Source of the DNA: Acorus gramineus
Lineage: Eukaryota > Streptophyta > Magnoliopsida > Acorales > Acoraceae
Reading direction: 5' to 3'
Length of the DNA: 64,000 nt
NCBI GenBank assembly: GCA_030737835.1
Contig: JAUJYN010000016.1
Span: 3,675,747 to 3,739,746 of the forward strand
Notes under the pieces: model-generated
The model's input: the letters and a program-made list of their open reading frames with translations, nothing else
Told to the model about the DNA's origin: nothing
Database searches by the model: none
Made by a program: the position numbers and the translations under genes
Shown: piece after piece, positions 44,602-55,609 of the stretch
How the letters are laid out: each line of letters begins with the position of its first letter
Position numbering within the stretch: the stretch's first letter is position 1

Positions 44602-47600
44602 TTTTTTTGAGGAAAATCTAGTCATTTTCTATTCCCATAATAAGAAAGAATATGACTAAGTGGGATGAGAAGAGTGGAAAGATAAGAAAATAAAGCAAAA
44701 ACAAAAGAAAAATACACACTCATTGGTTCCAAGAAATGCAACCCATATCAACCCAATTGTACCAGCCGAGGGTACTTAGAAAAGACTTCGACCCCTTCCC
44801 CGTAAGACCCAGCTACTCAGTGATACAAAATGTAGTTTCATCTATGTGAATGCTCGAGACCCTGCCCATGCAAGTGCCCCAGTCTCTAATGCTTTGGATC
44901 ATTATCTCCCACAAGTTCTTGAAATAGAAGGCCCTTCCCTTGAATATAACAGCATTTCTCGAACTCCATATCGCCAATGCTCCCGCCGGAATAACCGAGA
45001 GCCACACCCGCCCCGCTTTGCTCCGGTCGTTCTTCTTTCTCATGCGATGCGCGAACTAAACTGCAATGGTTTGTCGGAGGAGTCTGCAAGCAAAGCCCAA
45101 AGTCTGGACGCCACTGGGCAATGGCAAAACAAATGCTCAATGGTCTCCTCCTCCCCATGGAAAAGTGCACAATCAGTTGCCTCCATGGGCTGCCAGCGCG
45201 CCAGAACATCTTGGTTACAAGACGATTCTACAACAAGAACTAGGAGAAGCATTTCACCTTTACTGGGATTTTCACCCTCCATATTACCATCGTCCGTGCT
45301 GCAACAGTGTTGTCTGTTGCTTCCCCTCGGTTCCACCATGCATATCCAAGCTTGACCGAGAAATTCTGATTCGTTTTCCCTGCCCACGTCACCACATCCT
45401 CCAACCCTTCGAATGGCCTGACCACCTGAAGCAGTCCCAGGAGCTCCGTGAATTGAGAGATCTCCTCTTGTAAGCCTCAGTGCATTCATGTATCCCACTC
45501 CCCCGCTTCCGCGTCAATAAACCAGAAGTCGCATGCCCTTCTCTGCGTCCTAATGGCTTTACCGGCCAATCGCAAAAACAGGGTGCGTAGAGGACGACTC
45601 CCACACCATCTATCATACCAGAATCAGAACGCCAATCCCTCCCCGAGCTACCACATGAACTCCTCCATAATCGTCGGCCAAACATCGAAAAAAGCTTTGC
45701 ATAACGGCAACCTCCACCGAGCGGAGTCCGGTACCACCCCCCTTGCCTCCCCCGATATCCTGTAGCGTTCTTTGAACGTCCACACCCACTTCGCTTCCAG
45801 GTTGCACACCCACTTCCAACACCATTTGGACATCTGTGCACGGTTCATCATATCCAAATTGAGCACTCCGAGCCCCCCTTTCTTCTTGCTCTTACAGATC
45901 TCCCCCCACCGCACCAAACAAGGGGTCTTGCCTTCCATTGACGCCCCTTGCCAGAAAAAACGTCGACGAATAGTATCCATTCGTGCAAGCACACCCTTTG
46001 GAGCCCTGAAGATGGATAGAAAGAACATCGATAATGCCGATAGTACTGCCTGTAGTAGGACAAGCTTGCCCCCCCCCCCCCCCCCGAGATAGCAGCCGGC
46101 CTTGCCAACCTTCTAAACGGCGTTCCATGCGATCAATAACCGGCTGCCGGTTCCTTCGACTAAGCTTCCTCGTCGTCAATGGTAGCCCCAAGTAGCGGCA
46201 TGGCATATGTTCAGTCCGACATCTCAATATGTTGGCCATTTCCCTTAAGTTGTCATCCCCCACATTAATCGGAATCAATGAACTCTTCACGAAGTCGATA
46301 TTGAGACCCGACAACAAGCCGAAGCACAATAGAATGAAGCACAGTCCGTAAATCACATGAACGTTTGGTGGAGCCATCATCAGTGTATCGTTTGCAAATT
46401 GGACATGCGAGATCTCCGTCCCTGCCGGGTGAACCGCAAGCCCCCGAATCCAACCACTCGCCGTAGTCATGTAACACATCCTACTTAGAACGTTAGCCAC
46501 AATAGTATACAGTACATAAGAGAGGGAGTCACCCTGCCTCAACCCCCAGTTCAGATTGAAGAAGCCATAGGCGCAACCATTCACGACCACTGAAGCTTTC
46601 GCCAAACAAATGCATAGTTCGATCATACGCAACCAAGGGGTCTTGAAGCCGTGGAGGCCCAGAACATGGAGGAGGAAACCCCAGTCTACGTTGTTGTATG
46701 CCTTCTCAAAATCAACCTTTAACAACACCCCGCTTCTACTATCCTTGTGCACCGTTGAGATAATCTCCTGTGCCACCGCGAACCCCTCATGCAAGTACCG
46801 ACCCGGGATGAAAGCAGATTGTGAGTCTTCAACCAAATAAGCACTAACACGCCTCAATCTCATGGCCAACACCTTAGCCACTAATAAATATGCTTCGTTA
46901 AGCAAGCATATTGGCCGATAGTCTGATATTGTTGTCGGTCCCTCTTTCTTGGGAATTAGGACAATCGAGGAAGCGTTGAGTCGCTCGATGCTTGGATCTC
47001 CCCTGAATAGATCAACAAAAACCTCCATCACATCATCCACGATGATGTGCTAGAAGTGCTGATAGAAACCCAATCCGAATTCGTCAGGGCCTGTGGCCTT
47101 GTCACTGTCCACCCCAAAGAGAACCTCCCGAACCTCCTCTGTTGTGAACTCGCCCTCCAGCGACTCGAGACAGTCCGTTGGTAGTCGCCTCAAATTCTCG
47201 TCAAACCACTGCAGCCGCCATCTTCTGTCCCTCTTATAAGCTTGTTTGAAGTACTCGACCAAATGTCCCCCAATCTCTGCCTCTGACTCCACCAACAAGT
47301 CCCCAACCTGTAACGAAGAAATCCTGTTGGACCATCTCCGCTGCGACGCGACTTTGTGAAAAAACTTCATGTTGTTATCACCCGCCTTTAGCCACAACAC
47401 TTTGGACTTTTGATGCCATTCCATCTCCTCTTGTTTGAGAAGTGCTGATAGTGCCCCCCGCGCCTGAGCCTGCCGGTTGCACATCAGCAGATCCACTGGT
47501 CCCTCCTCCTTCAGGTCGACCTCCTCGATGAAGTTTGATAGCTCGGTCCTCTTCCTAATTCTGTCTGCCTTGGCCTGCCTCCCCCACACCTTCAGGCAAT

Positions 47601-48310
47601 GCTTCAGTCTTCGAAGCTTGAACATGAGGCGTTTAGCGCCCCTCAAACCACTTGTGGAACCCTCCCACGATAGTCTAACAAAGTCCTCGAACCTTTCGAC
47701 CTCCGTCCACCAGGACTCAAAGTGGAACTTGTGAGGATGTGCCTGGCTATTGGTATGAACAAATAATGGTGAGTGATCAGAGAGAATTCGCTGAAGACCA
47801 CGTACCTCGCAGCCCAGGAACATATTGTCCCATTCAATATCGATCAACACACGGTCCAAACGCACCAAAGAAGGCTCCTCCCGTCCATTGGACCATGTAA
47901 AACGTTGGTTTTGGATGCCCAACTCGATCATCTCCTCCTCATTTATCCATGCAGAGAAGACACGCATGGAGGTCGAGACTACTTCCTCCCCATTTCTTTC
48001 ACCGTGAAACCGCGTGACATTGAAATTACCCATCACGCACCATGGAGCATTCCACACCGCCCTTACACCAGACAGTTCCTCCCAACATGCCACCCTTTCT
48101 TCTGCACTGTGTGGTCCGTACACGCCCGAGAGCGACCACCTCGTCCCTGCGATGCGATCCTTGAATAGGACCGAAAGTGAGAATGATCCTTCCTAGCAAT
48201 CCACCATCTCCCAAAGATTTGAATCCCACGCAATGATTATGCCCCCCGTCGACCCAGTTGCATCTTTCCACACCATGTCATCTAGCCTCCCCGCACCAAA
48301 AACACACAGT
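44602..48310 (-). mobile_element. Minus-strand LINE, nearly complete ORF2 with disabling mutations
   Basis: On the minus strand it starts within the endonuclease near 48300 (STGGIIIAWDSNLWEMVD). It continues in one frame from 48123 to 45892 through APWCVMGNFNVTRFHGERNG, NQRFTWSNGREEPSLVRLDR, ILSDHSPLFVHTNS, LWLKAGDNNMKFFHKVASQR, DKATGPDEFGLGFYQ, a single in-frame TAG (47052-47050), then RT motifs LIPKKEGPTTISDYRPICLL, AFIPGRYLHEG, LKVDFEKAYNNVDW, LRQGDSLS and QFANDTLMM. The frame then shifts at the C17 run (46069-46085). FLSIFRAPKGVLARMDTIRR and the zf-RVT region (CHCPVASRLWALL, AIWSSRNAVIFKG) follow, to an oligo-A tail (T run at 44602-44608). The usual YADD is FAND, so RT activity is not expected. 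Confidence 0.88.
46069..46085 (+). repeat. Poly(C) run causing the LINE ORF2 frameshift
   Basis: Seventeen C residues (G on the LINE coding strand) sit where the family motif LLSxGGRLVLL is expected. Expansion of a short G run coding for Gly-Gly explains the loss of frame. Confidence 0.75.
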
Positions 48311-49545
48311 AGTCCATGATCCAGGCTGTTCACTTTTGATTCTTGAATACATCATAATTGAATATCGTTATCCTTCACTATCTCCCCCAGTGCACAGGCT
48401 TTTCAAGGGTCGTCCCCCCTTGGCGACCACCTCCACGTCCCCTGCCGCGACCCCATCGGCCACCCCCTCTGCAACCCCGTCGACGACCATCCTCCGGTCA
48501 TGCCTCTCTCTCCCTGAAACATTTTTTTGAATCTCATCTGTCTGTTGTGTGAATATTTTGGTCTGAATATGTTTGTATGTGTATGATTTTTGTTGAATTT
48601 CATATGCTTGAATGTGTGTGATTCTCTTACTACAATATTTTTTTTTGTTGAATGAATTTGTGTGTATGTGTTTTTTTTTTTTAACACTGAATCTGTTTAA
48701 ATCAATTTAAATCATGAACCTCAATTTTTTTTTCCTTTTTTAAAGCTTGATTTCATGCAATTCTTGATTCCATAGTTGGTCTACACCAAGTTTTGTTCAC
48801 ATTTGTGATTATCTACACTTTCAAAGGTGCTGTCATAATCACAAGGCTAAGGTTTAATTGGGTTGCCTGAACTATTTATTTTGTACATGTTAATCTATAT
48901 ATGTATATGCTTGCAAGATTTTTTTTTTTTTTGATAGACACATGACATATGGTTACCAGGACACCCTATAAATTTGGTTGTTTGGATTTAAGCCTCATGA
49001 ACCATATTCTTGTTTGAGTTGAGAATATATTAGATTGTCCTCCCATTAGCATTTGATGAGTTTCTACTGTTGTAGAGTGAACTTGTCCATATCATATTTC
49101 CCTGTTTGTTATGAATGATTGTACTGCCTGATTTGAGCTAGTGGTAACTACATGATCTCAACAGCTGACCATCACTGTTGGCATGCATTGTTCATAATCC
49201 CCTAAATATCACGTGAATGCAATCAATTTTCTTTAGGTGCATTTAAGCATACTTTCTTTCCTTAATTACTTGGGCTGGACCGCTGGAAATACAGCTTTCA
49301 TGTGCACTTTGATTAATTATAACTATCTGTTTAAAATTGAAATAAGATATTTGATCTCTGGATATTATTCTATGTTCCATTGTTGTCCATCTTGAATTTT
49401 TAGTATTTTTTTTCCCACTCAGCTGAGGTACTACTGCCAGATGCAAATTTGCATTGATCCCTCTTAGTTGTGAACTGAGGAAGTGCACCTGTTATTCGGG
49501 ATTTTTTATATTATAAGTTGGAGTCTACTGACTATTTTTTTTCTT
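48311..49545. other. Intergenic: no gene seen
   Basis: A short C-rich stretch (48395-48510) is followed by T-rich DNA with several T runs (48640-48930). No coding similarity found. Confidence 0.4.
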
Positions 49546-49805
49546 TTTTGAAGAAATGGTAGGCATTTTGCCTCATTTTATTGCTAAAAAAAGGGGAATG
49601 CCCAAAGCATACAAAGCAAATGCAAAGATAAAAGCAAAAAAAGAAGGAACCAGAGACTAGGTAGAAGAGATATCTACCCATAGCCCACGGTCCCCCTATC
49701 CCAAATCAAATCTGCGTCTGGATAGAAAGTCTACCCTCCCGAAAAAACAACATTTTTTCATCTTTGGCACCTCTAGCAATTGCTCTTATGACATTTCTCT
49801 GACAT
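49546..49805 (-). mobile_element. LINE 3'-end fragment
   Basis: On the minus strand it reads GCTTTGTATGCTTTGGGCAT, then TCCCCTTTTTTTAGCAATAA and AATGAGGC, the typical last stretch of plant LINE 3' ends, and ends at an oligo-A tract (T run at 49537-49549 on the plus strand). No ORF2 motif survives. Confidence 0.5.
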
Positions 49806-50293
49806 GGTTTGAAGCCTATATATTATCTTTATTTTCTTTAACATGAGTTGCCATGTCACCAAGCTATAGCAGTCTCTTAGAGGTCTATAATTGAAATCCC
49901 TTACTATTGTTCTGGGCCGTTCAAGTGGTTCTTGGTCACTGCACAATTGCTGGTCATTACTGTATCATTGAGTTCATTTGTAGCACATGTATATAGTAGA
50001 ACATCTAAGTTTTAGATTTTTAACCAAATGTTTAGTTCTTTTCTCATTTGTAACTTACATCATTTGGCACTGACAGTAGTCTATTTTTTACTAGTAGCAC
50101 TACCACATAAAATGGTGCTCTTCATGTTGATGCACTTCAGTAGGTACCAGTGTCAGTGATCTAGAGGAACTTGATAGCTACTGGGAATCCTCATTCCATG
50201 CTGATTGGTCCATGAGATGGTGGATTCAAGGGACATTTATTTCTGGTGCTGTTGAATTGCTCAAATGTATATTTGGATTGTATTGATATTTCT

Positions 50294-50497
50294 TAGAGAA
50301 ATGATGAATGGCTATGTCTTACCCTCAACTTAACTGTTTGATATATTGTGGTTTTTTATTTTCTGTTGTTTGCTTTTTGAAATATAATATTATCCATAGG
50401 GCTAGAAAAATGATGAATGGCTATGTCTTACCCTCAACTTAACTGTTTGATATATTATTTTCTGTTGTTTGCTTTTTGAAATATAATATTATCCATA
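50294..50497 (+). repeat. Two-copy tandem duplication (about 95-105 bp)
   Basis: ATGATGAATGGCTATGTCTT begins both copies (from 50294 and 50403) and both end AATATAATATTATCCATA. Copy 2 lacks about 10 bp (GTGGTTTTTT-like) present in copy 1. Located just upstream of the CAP-D3 exon, in what looks like its former intron. Confidence 0.88.
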
Positions 50498-50594
50498 AAT
50501 CCTATGGTTTATGGGGACTTAAAAATAAAAAACCCTTTTCTTTTTTGTGGTAACTTGATAAACGGGCTTTTGCACTTTCCTAATGGGATGACAG

Positions 50595-50960
50595 GTTGAT
50601 GCTCATGTAAAGGCACTGAGAACTTTATGCACGCGGAAAACTGTGAACAAAGATGAGGGAGAAACACTTATTTTGAAATGGGTGCATCAGTTGCTCTCTA
50701 AAGCTCTGAAGATCATTGATGATTTTATGTTGAAGATTTCAGAAGCTAACAAGACTAGGAGCTTTTTAACACCTCCTGGGACTAGGGGGACTGGGAAGAA
50801 GGATGTGGGGGCATCCCAATCACCTTTACAGGCATTGATTGCTGTTTTTACTATAGGTTCATTAATTCTGGTCAGCCCTTCTGCTGATTTGAAGGGTATT
50901 ATTCCGTTGCTACACACCATTATCACATCTGGAAATTCTGAATCAAAAACCTTGTTGCAG
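50595..50960 (+). pseudogene. CAPD3: Isolated exon of condensin II subunit CAP-D3
   Basis: After an acceptor GACAG (50590-50594) the frame reads VDAHVKALRTLCTRKTVNKD, then LILKWVHQLLSKALKIIDDF, SEANKTRSFLTPPGTRGTGK and LIAVFTIGSLILVSPSADLK, ending IIPLLHTIITSGNSESK. This matches one exon of plant CAP-D3, the HEAT-repeat subunit of condensin II (chromosome condensation, nucleus); the full protein exceeds 1,000 residues. No other CAP-D3 exon was found on either side, and the reading runs straight into AGC-repeat DNA. The kept splice acceptor means the piece moved as genomic DNA, not via mRNA. Alternatively, the gene is split by a very large insertion or misassembly. Confidence 0.75.
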
Positions 50961-51290
50961 CAGGACCTTGTTGCAGCAGGTTGTAGCAGCACCACAAGAA
51001 GCAGGAGCAGCAGCATCAGGAGCACTAGCAGCAGCAGCAGCAGCAGCAGGAGCAAGGGCAGCAGCAGCACCTTGTTGCAGCACCACAAGCAGCAGGAGCA
51101 CTAGCAGCAGGAGCAGCAACAGCAAGCAGCAGCAGCAAGAGCAATGACAGTAGCAGCAAGAGCAGGACCTTGTTTCAGCAGGTTGTAGCAGCACCACAAG
51201 AAGTAGGAGCAGTAGCATCAGGAGCACTAGCAGCAGCAGGAGCAACAGCAGCAGCAGCACCTTGTTGCAGCACCACAAGCAGCAGGAGCT
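50950..51290 (+). repeat. AGC-rich microsatellite/minisatellite with internal duplication
   Basis: Dense AGC/GCA triplets. A longer unit is present twice, at 50962-51099 and 51164-51289, both starting AGGACCTTGT and sharing TTGTAGCAGCACCACAAGAA and CACCTTGTTGCAGCACCACA. Reading frames through it give low-complexity Ser, Gln or Ala strings and, on the other strand, Leu strings. These are artefacts of the repeat. Confidence 0.85.
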
Positions 51291-51841
51291 TCAAATGGGA
51301 CTGAGTGTATCAACACTCAAATATATAACATGGCATCTCATGTGTGCAACCTTCTTATTAATAGAGAACCCAAAGGCATGGAATTTTCTTCTAAGCATCA
51401 TGGCCAAGACTTTCCACTTAACATTGTTTTTCTTATTTCTCTTCCCTCAATCCTATAGCTGAACTGTGGACAATGTTGAAGAAGACGTGATTTGAGTTTC
51501 TTTGAATTCATTTTCGTTTCATTGTAAGACTATTGATCAACTTCGGAAAAAAAAATCATAACCTCATTTCAACCGTCAGTGAAAAGGTAATTTGCTTTGT
51601 AAAAAAGCAATTATAACTATTCCACTCACCACAAAATCTTGGAAAGAGACTTCTATAGAACAAGAGAAAAACCAAAGATTAATTATTCTCAAGTATCACA
51701 AACAAGCAGAAACCAACACACTGGTTCTCTAATCATATGAAAAGCTGAAAACAAAAGTTCTCATTACAAACACCACAAATAACAACTCTCTTCTTTTTTT
51801 TTTCTTTTCTCTTCAGTTTGTTTTTGTGACAGTTCTCCAAA

Positions 51842-54800
51842 CTAATCCTCATTCCCCTCATCAGTGACAAACTTCCCAGACCCTGGATTTAAAGCCGCGA
51901 TGAAGAAGAAGAGCACATTAAACAACACAAGTGGTTCGATATCGGTGATGGGAACGCCTGTTTCGATGTTGAGCTGCGCCAAAGCTCCCTTCCCCGTTAT
52001 GATCTCACCGATGATTGAGAACGCGACTCCTAATTGAGCCAGTCTCCCCACAAAGAGCTCGTTCGATTTCGTAAATCCAAAGAGAGGACCTACAAAACAC
52101 AATGTCGAATGGTCAGGCACGTATAACTAAGGTTCAGGCGTGTTAGACAATTAGATTGTACTCGTGATCGTTTGATCAATCACTTCGGGATAGACATTGT
52201 GACTAGTCACAAAAGTGATTTTTGTGACTAGTCACAAACAAATAGTAATGACTATCGCAAATAGTTGTTGACGGCGGTTTCAAAACCGCCACTAAGTTTT
52301 TGTGATGTGAAATGGACATTGTTACTAGTCAAAAAAAAATTGCAACGGTTTGGGGCACTTTTTGCAACGGTTTTGACCCGTCACAAGTGCACAATTTTTT
52401 TGTAGTGACTTGTTAAATTCTAATACTTTATTTTTTAGAATTCTTCTCAATTTTGTGCGATAAAATCATACGATCATGAGCGCGTTGGATGATTTAATTT
52501 TAACATGCATTAGTGAAGTAGATTACCTCCTTCAGTGAGGCCTAATGCAGAACGAAATCCTTTCCCAGGGGAGATGACAGCCTTGTCGAGGCCGGTCGAA
52601 GGGTCATCCACAAATTTGCCTCTGTCACCGAGAGCTCCAATAGCGCCAAGGAGGGTGAACAATATGAAGAAGAGGAGGAGAGGTTCGGCTTCGTAGATTG
52701 GGATTCCGGTTTCCAGGTTCAGCTGGGCTAGAATTCCTTTCCCAGTTACGGCTTCTCCTAACAAGGATGCCTGTCCACAAAGATTAATATGGTTCTATCA
52801 GTTATTGTTGGAATGTCTTGCTACAAAATCAATAAAAATTGAATACATCTGTGGCAACTTCTGATTATTGTAACCACCTATGTATGAAATACAACAGTTA
52901 TTCTTAGGGACAGTCTCGCATACATGTCCTCACAAAATTTAATTAATTTATTTATTAAGGTGTGTATTTAATTTAATGAAGCATATACTTTACATATACT
53001 CTAAAGAATTATATATACCATTTAAAACAAAAGATAAAGTTCACACGCTTTATTTAATGAAACATATACCTCCTTGTGGAAACAATAATGCGAACATGGG
53101 GCTGCATACAATAATTGTGTATGACAATATATAACAGTGTCTGTCTGAATTTCTTTGTTTATGTAAAACAGGTTCGGAGTTACAGTTAATATAATGGGTA
53201 AATGATGAACCTTTAAATTCAAAGATAAAATGATGCAAAAAATAGCCAAAAATATATAAGTATAATAGGAATGTATTTATAAAATAGATAGAATGTACCA
53301 ACAAAAAAAAAATTAGGAACTTGTCCAATGTAACAGCGAACTTGTCCGGTGTATATTGTTTAAAAACTCAGTTTAAACTCATTACTCATTGAACAATTGG
53401 TCTAAACTCAATTTTCATGGAATGTAATTGATTAAGATAAGATGCAAATACATGAAACATTCAAATATATAAAAAACATGATAACTCTGCACATAAACAT
53501 GAACATAAGATGGATATTATAAAACTCACAGCGAAGCCAAGCATGGCGACTCGGCCGACGAATAGCTCATTCTGTTTAGTGAATCCAATGCCGCCCGATG
53601 TCCCGAATATACCATCCTCAACTTTCGGTTTTGCCTTCTCTACCTAACCAAAAAAAATAAAAAATTACAATGTCATTTTTATTTATTTTTTAATATTGGT
53701 GGCACCAGGAATTTAAAAGGGTTTTTTTTTGCATGTATACTATTTATTTTTATACCGCTTCAAATAATCAATTTATTATTATATCATTGAAATATGTAGA
53801 AATTATGCATATTCATCATCCTACTTTAACTTCATTTCAAATTTCTATTAAAACATTAAAAAAATATAATATTTTACTTTTAACATGAAAATGATAAATT
53901 TAATCTAAAATCTAAAAAATTGAAAATAAAACATGCAAACTATTTATTAGTAAAGACAAAGTAATTATTGATAACGACATTAGTAGAAATAAAAATAAAT
54001 TATTTTGAGAACAATTAATCATATATATTACAAAATGACATTTTTTAAAAAAAAACCTAGATTTTGATTGGAAGAAAAGGACAGTAGGGATAAGTAGGCC
54101 TGTCAACGGATCGCTGATCGCATGTCGATCCAGACCCGACCAGATAAAAGACGTAAATACCAGATCCGAAAGACCCGACAATCAAAACCGGTAGGGTCTG
54201 GGTTCAATCAACCCAGACCCGACCCTATGGACCCGTTAAACCCGATTGACCCAATCCAAATATTATGTATTTTTTTTATTTATAATCCAACCTAACACTC
54301 ATGATTCAATCAAACATTTATAACTAAATACTGAATAATCATTTAAAATTTTAAACATTTGAAATATTTTTATAACCTTTTAACTCCACGTAAAAACATA
54401 ACAATCCAAACCGTATTCTAAATATTCCCTCATAAAACATTAAAATATCAAAATAGTGAAGAACTATTTATAATACACTAGACTCTATTAAAAAAATAAA
54501 AAATAAAGCCATTGTAGACTCTTAAGAAGTTTATCAACCTCTCTTTCACAGGCCTAGATTTGTTAATGGGTCGATCCGACCCGAGATCCAATATGGACCC
54601 GACAATCAAACGAGTCGGGTCCAGGTCCACCCCGACCCGACCTGGACTCGACCAGTTGACAGGCTTAGGGGTAAGGTTGAATTGCTCACATATGATTTAG
54701 AAAAAACAAGAGATTAATTAGGTTATTATATTTAATTATTTATATTAAGAAAAATATTATTATGTTAAGATTATTTTTGTTATTTTTATTTCTTGATCAA

Positions 54801-55185
54801 GAACTAACTATAGTTAAGTTTTATTTTTTGTTAAAATAGATAAAAGAGGGACACGCTTTTTCATTAAAAAAAATTCTAATGGAATAAAAAAACCCATTTT
54901 TAATTCCAATCAACAAACAAGAGAGCTCAATTAACCAAACCATTAATTCTAAAAAAAAAAAAACCATACCTTCTTGACCGGGGCTGCCTTTGCTTTAGAC
55001 TTAAAAAGTGCTAATATAGGAGAAGAAGAAGAAGTGAATTTTTGTTGAGTGGTGGGGGAGATGAAGATGTGCGAAAACGGCGTCGGGGGAAGCGATCCAA
55101 TTCTGGATTGGACCATCGAATCCTTCTTAAGATCGACGGCATGTCTCGCCCCGGTCACGCTCGACATTAGCATAGATTGAGCCAT
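51842..55185 (-). CDS. PSBS: Photosystem II 22 kDa protein PsbS, chloroplast precursor
   Basis: Four exons on the minus strand: 55185-54970, 53643-53530, 52770-52527, 52089-51842 (TAG stop). They give 273 residues, the usual length. PsbS is a thylakoid membrane protein that senses lumen acidification and triggers energy-dependent non-photochemical quenching. Residues 1 to about 62 form a Ser/Thr-rich transit peptide (MAQSMLMSSV start, ALFKSKAKAAP before the mature part). Two homologous halves follow: GFTKQNELFVGRVAMLGFA with ASLLGEAVTGKGILAQLNLE, and GFTKSNELFVGRLAQLGVAF with IGEIITGKGALAQLNIE. Together they give four membrane helices. E130 (LETG) and E234 (IETG) align with the Arabidopsis proton-sensing E122 and E226. 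Intron phases are 0, 0 and 1, all GT-AG. Intact and probably functional. Confidence 0.97.
52190..52407 (-). mobile_element. CACTA (En/Spm-type) transposon terminal fragment in PSBS intron 3
   Basis: The minus strand begins CACTACAAAAAAATTGTGCA at 52407, the hallmark CACTA terminus, followed by subterminal repeats (CAAAACCGTTGC and CCAAACCGTTGC; GTGACTAGTCACAA twice, itself a palindrome; GGCGGTTTTGAAACCGCC hairpin). No matching CACTA end was found on the left, so this is a one-ended or degenerate non-autonomous copy. Confidence 0.7.
54095..54667. mobile_element. Non-autonomous hAT-type MITE in PSBS intron 1, with 8-bp target duplication
   Basis: Termini TAGGCCTGTCAACGG and, reversed, TAAGCCTGTCAACTGG. 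Flanks GGGATAAG (54087-54094) and GGGGTAAG (54668-54675) match at 7 of 8 bases. Subterminal regions carry GGGTCTGGGTT, CAGACCCGACC and GTCGGGTCC repeats. Length 573 bp, no transposase. The ends resemble those of the 27245-28303 element (TAAGCCTATCAAT), so both may use one transposase. Confidence 0.88.
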
Positions 55186-55290
55186 AATTAACAATGGCTT
55201 AGTTTCTTTGCTTTCTTTTCTTGCTCTACTTCACACTCTCTTGTGGGTTGTGTGTTCCTTTGTTAAGGACCCTTCAATTAGAGATGGAAA
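55186..55290 (-). promoter_or_regulatory. PSBS 5' leader and proximal upstream region
   Basis: On the gene strand the ATG is preceded by a purine-rich leader (AGAAAAGAAAGCAAAGAAAC, then CCATTGTTAATT). No convincing TATA box was identified within the first 100 bp, so the transcription start is not placed. Confidence 0.35.
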
Positions 55291-55563
55291 ATGTGTGTGT
55301 GAGAGTTTTTATCATGGGAAGTGTGGATAGGGGGGCATTGGGTTTGATGGGTGACCATGTGACCACGTCTTCGTGTGTTATTAGGTTGATGGGGATAACG
55401 TTAGTTTACTAGTTATGGGTGAATGAAATTCAGAGGGGTTGATAAGAGGAAAAATATTACACCCATCAGTTAGTTGTTTTTTTTACAGTCTAAAACGCAG
55501 TTAACCCATATTTTCATTTATCTAAAAATTATATACCTCATTTAATAAATTATGTAATTCCAT

Positions 55564-55565
<2 letters not shown>

Positions 55566-55605
<40 letters not shown>
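55566..55605. repeat. (TA)n microsatellite
   Basis: About 20 TA dinucleotides in a row, immediately followed by the TATAGTGAAATGAT terminus of a putative MITE. Confidence 0.95.

Positions 55606-55609
<4 letters not shown>

Noticed and set aside
44846-45473. Plus-strand open frames of 135-169 codons
   Set aside because: They are the antisense of the LINE zf-RVT coding region.
47477-48530. Plus-strand open frames of 60-131 codons
   Set aside because: Antisense of the LINE endonuclease/RT region and adjacent C-rich DNA.
50687-51278. Leu-rich frames on the minus strand and Ser/Gln/Ala-rich frames on the plus strand
   Set aside because: They arise from AGC/GCT triplet repeats and have no domain, start context or splice support.
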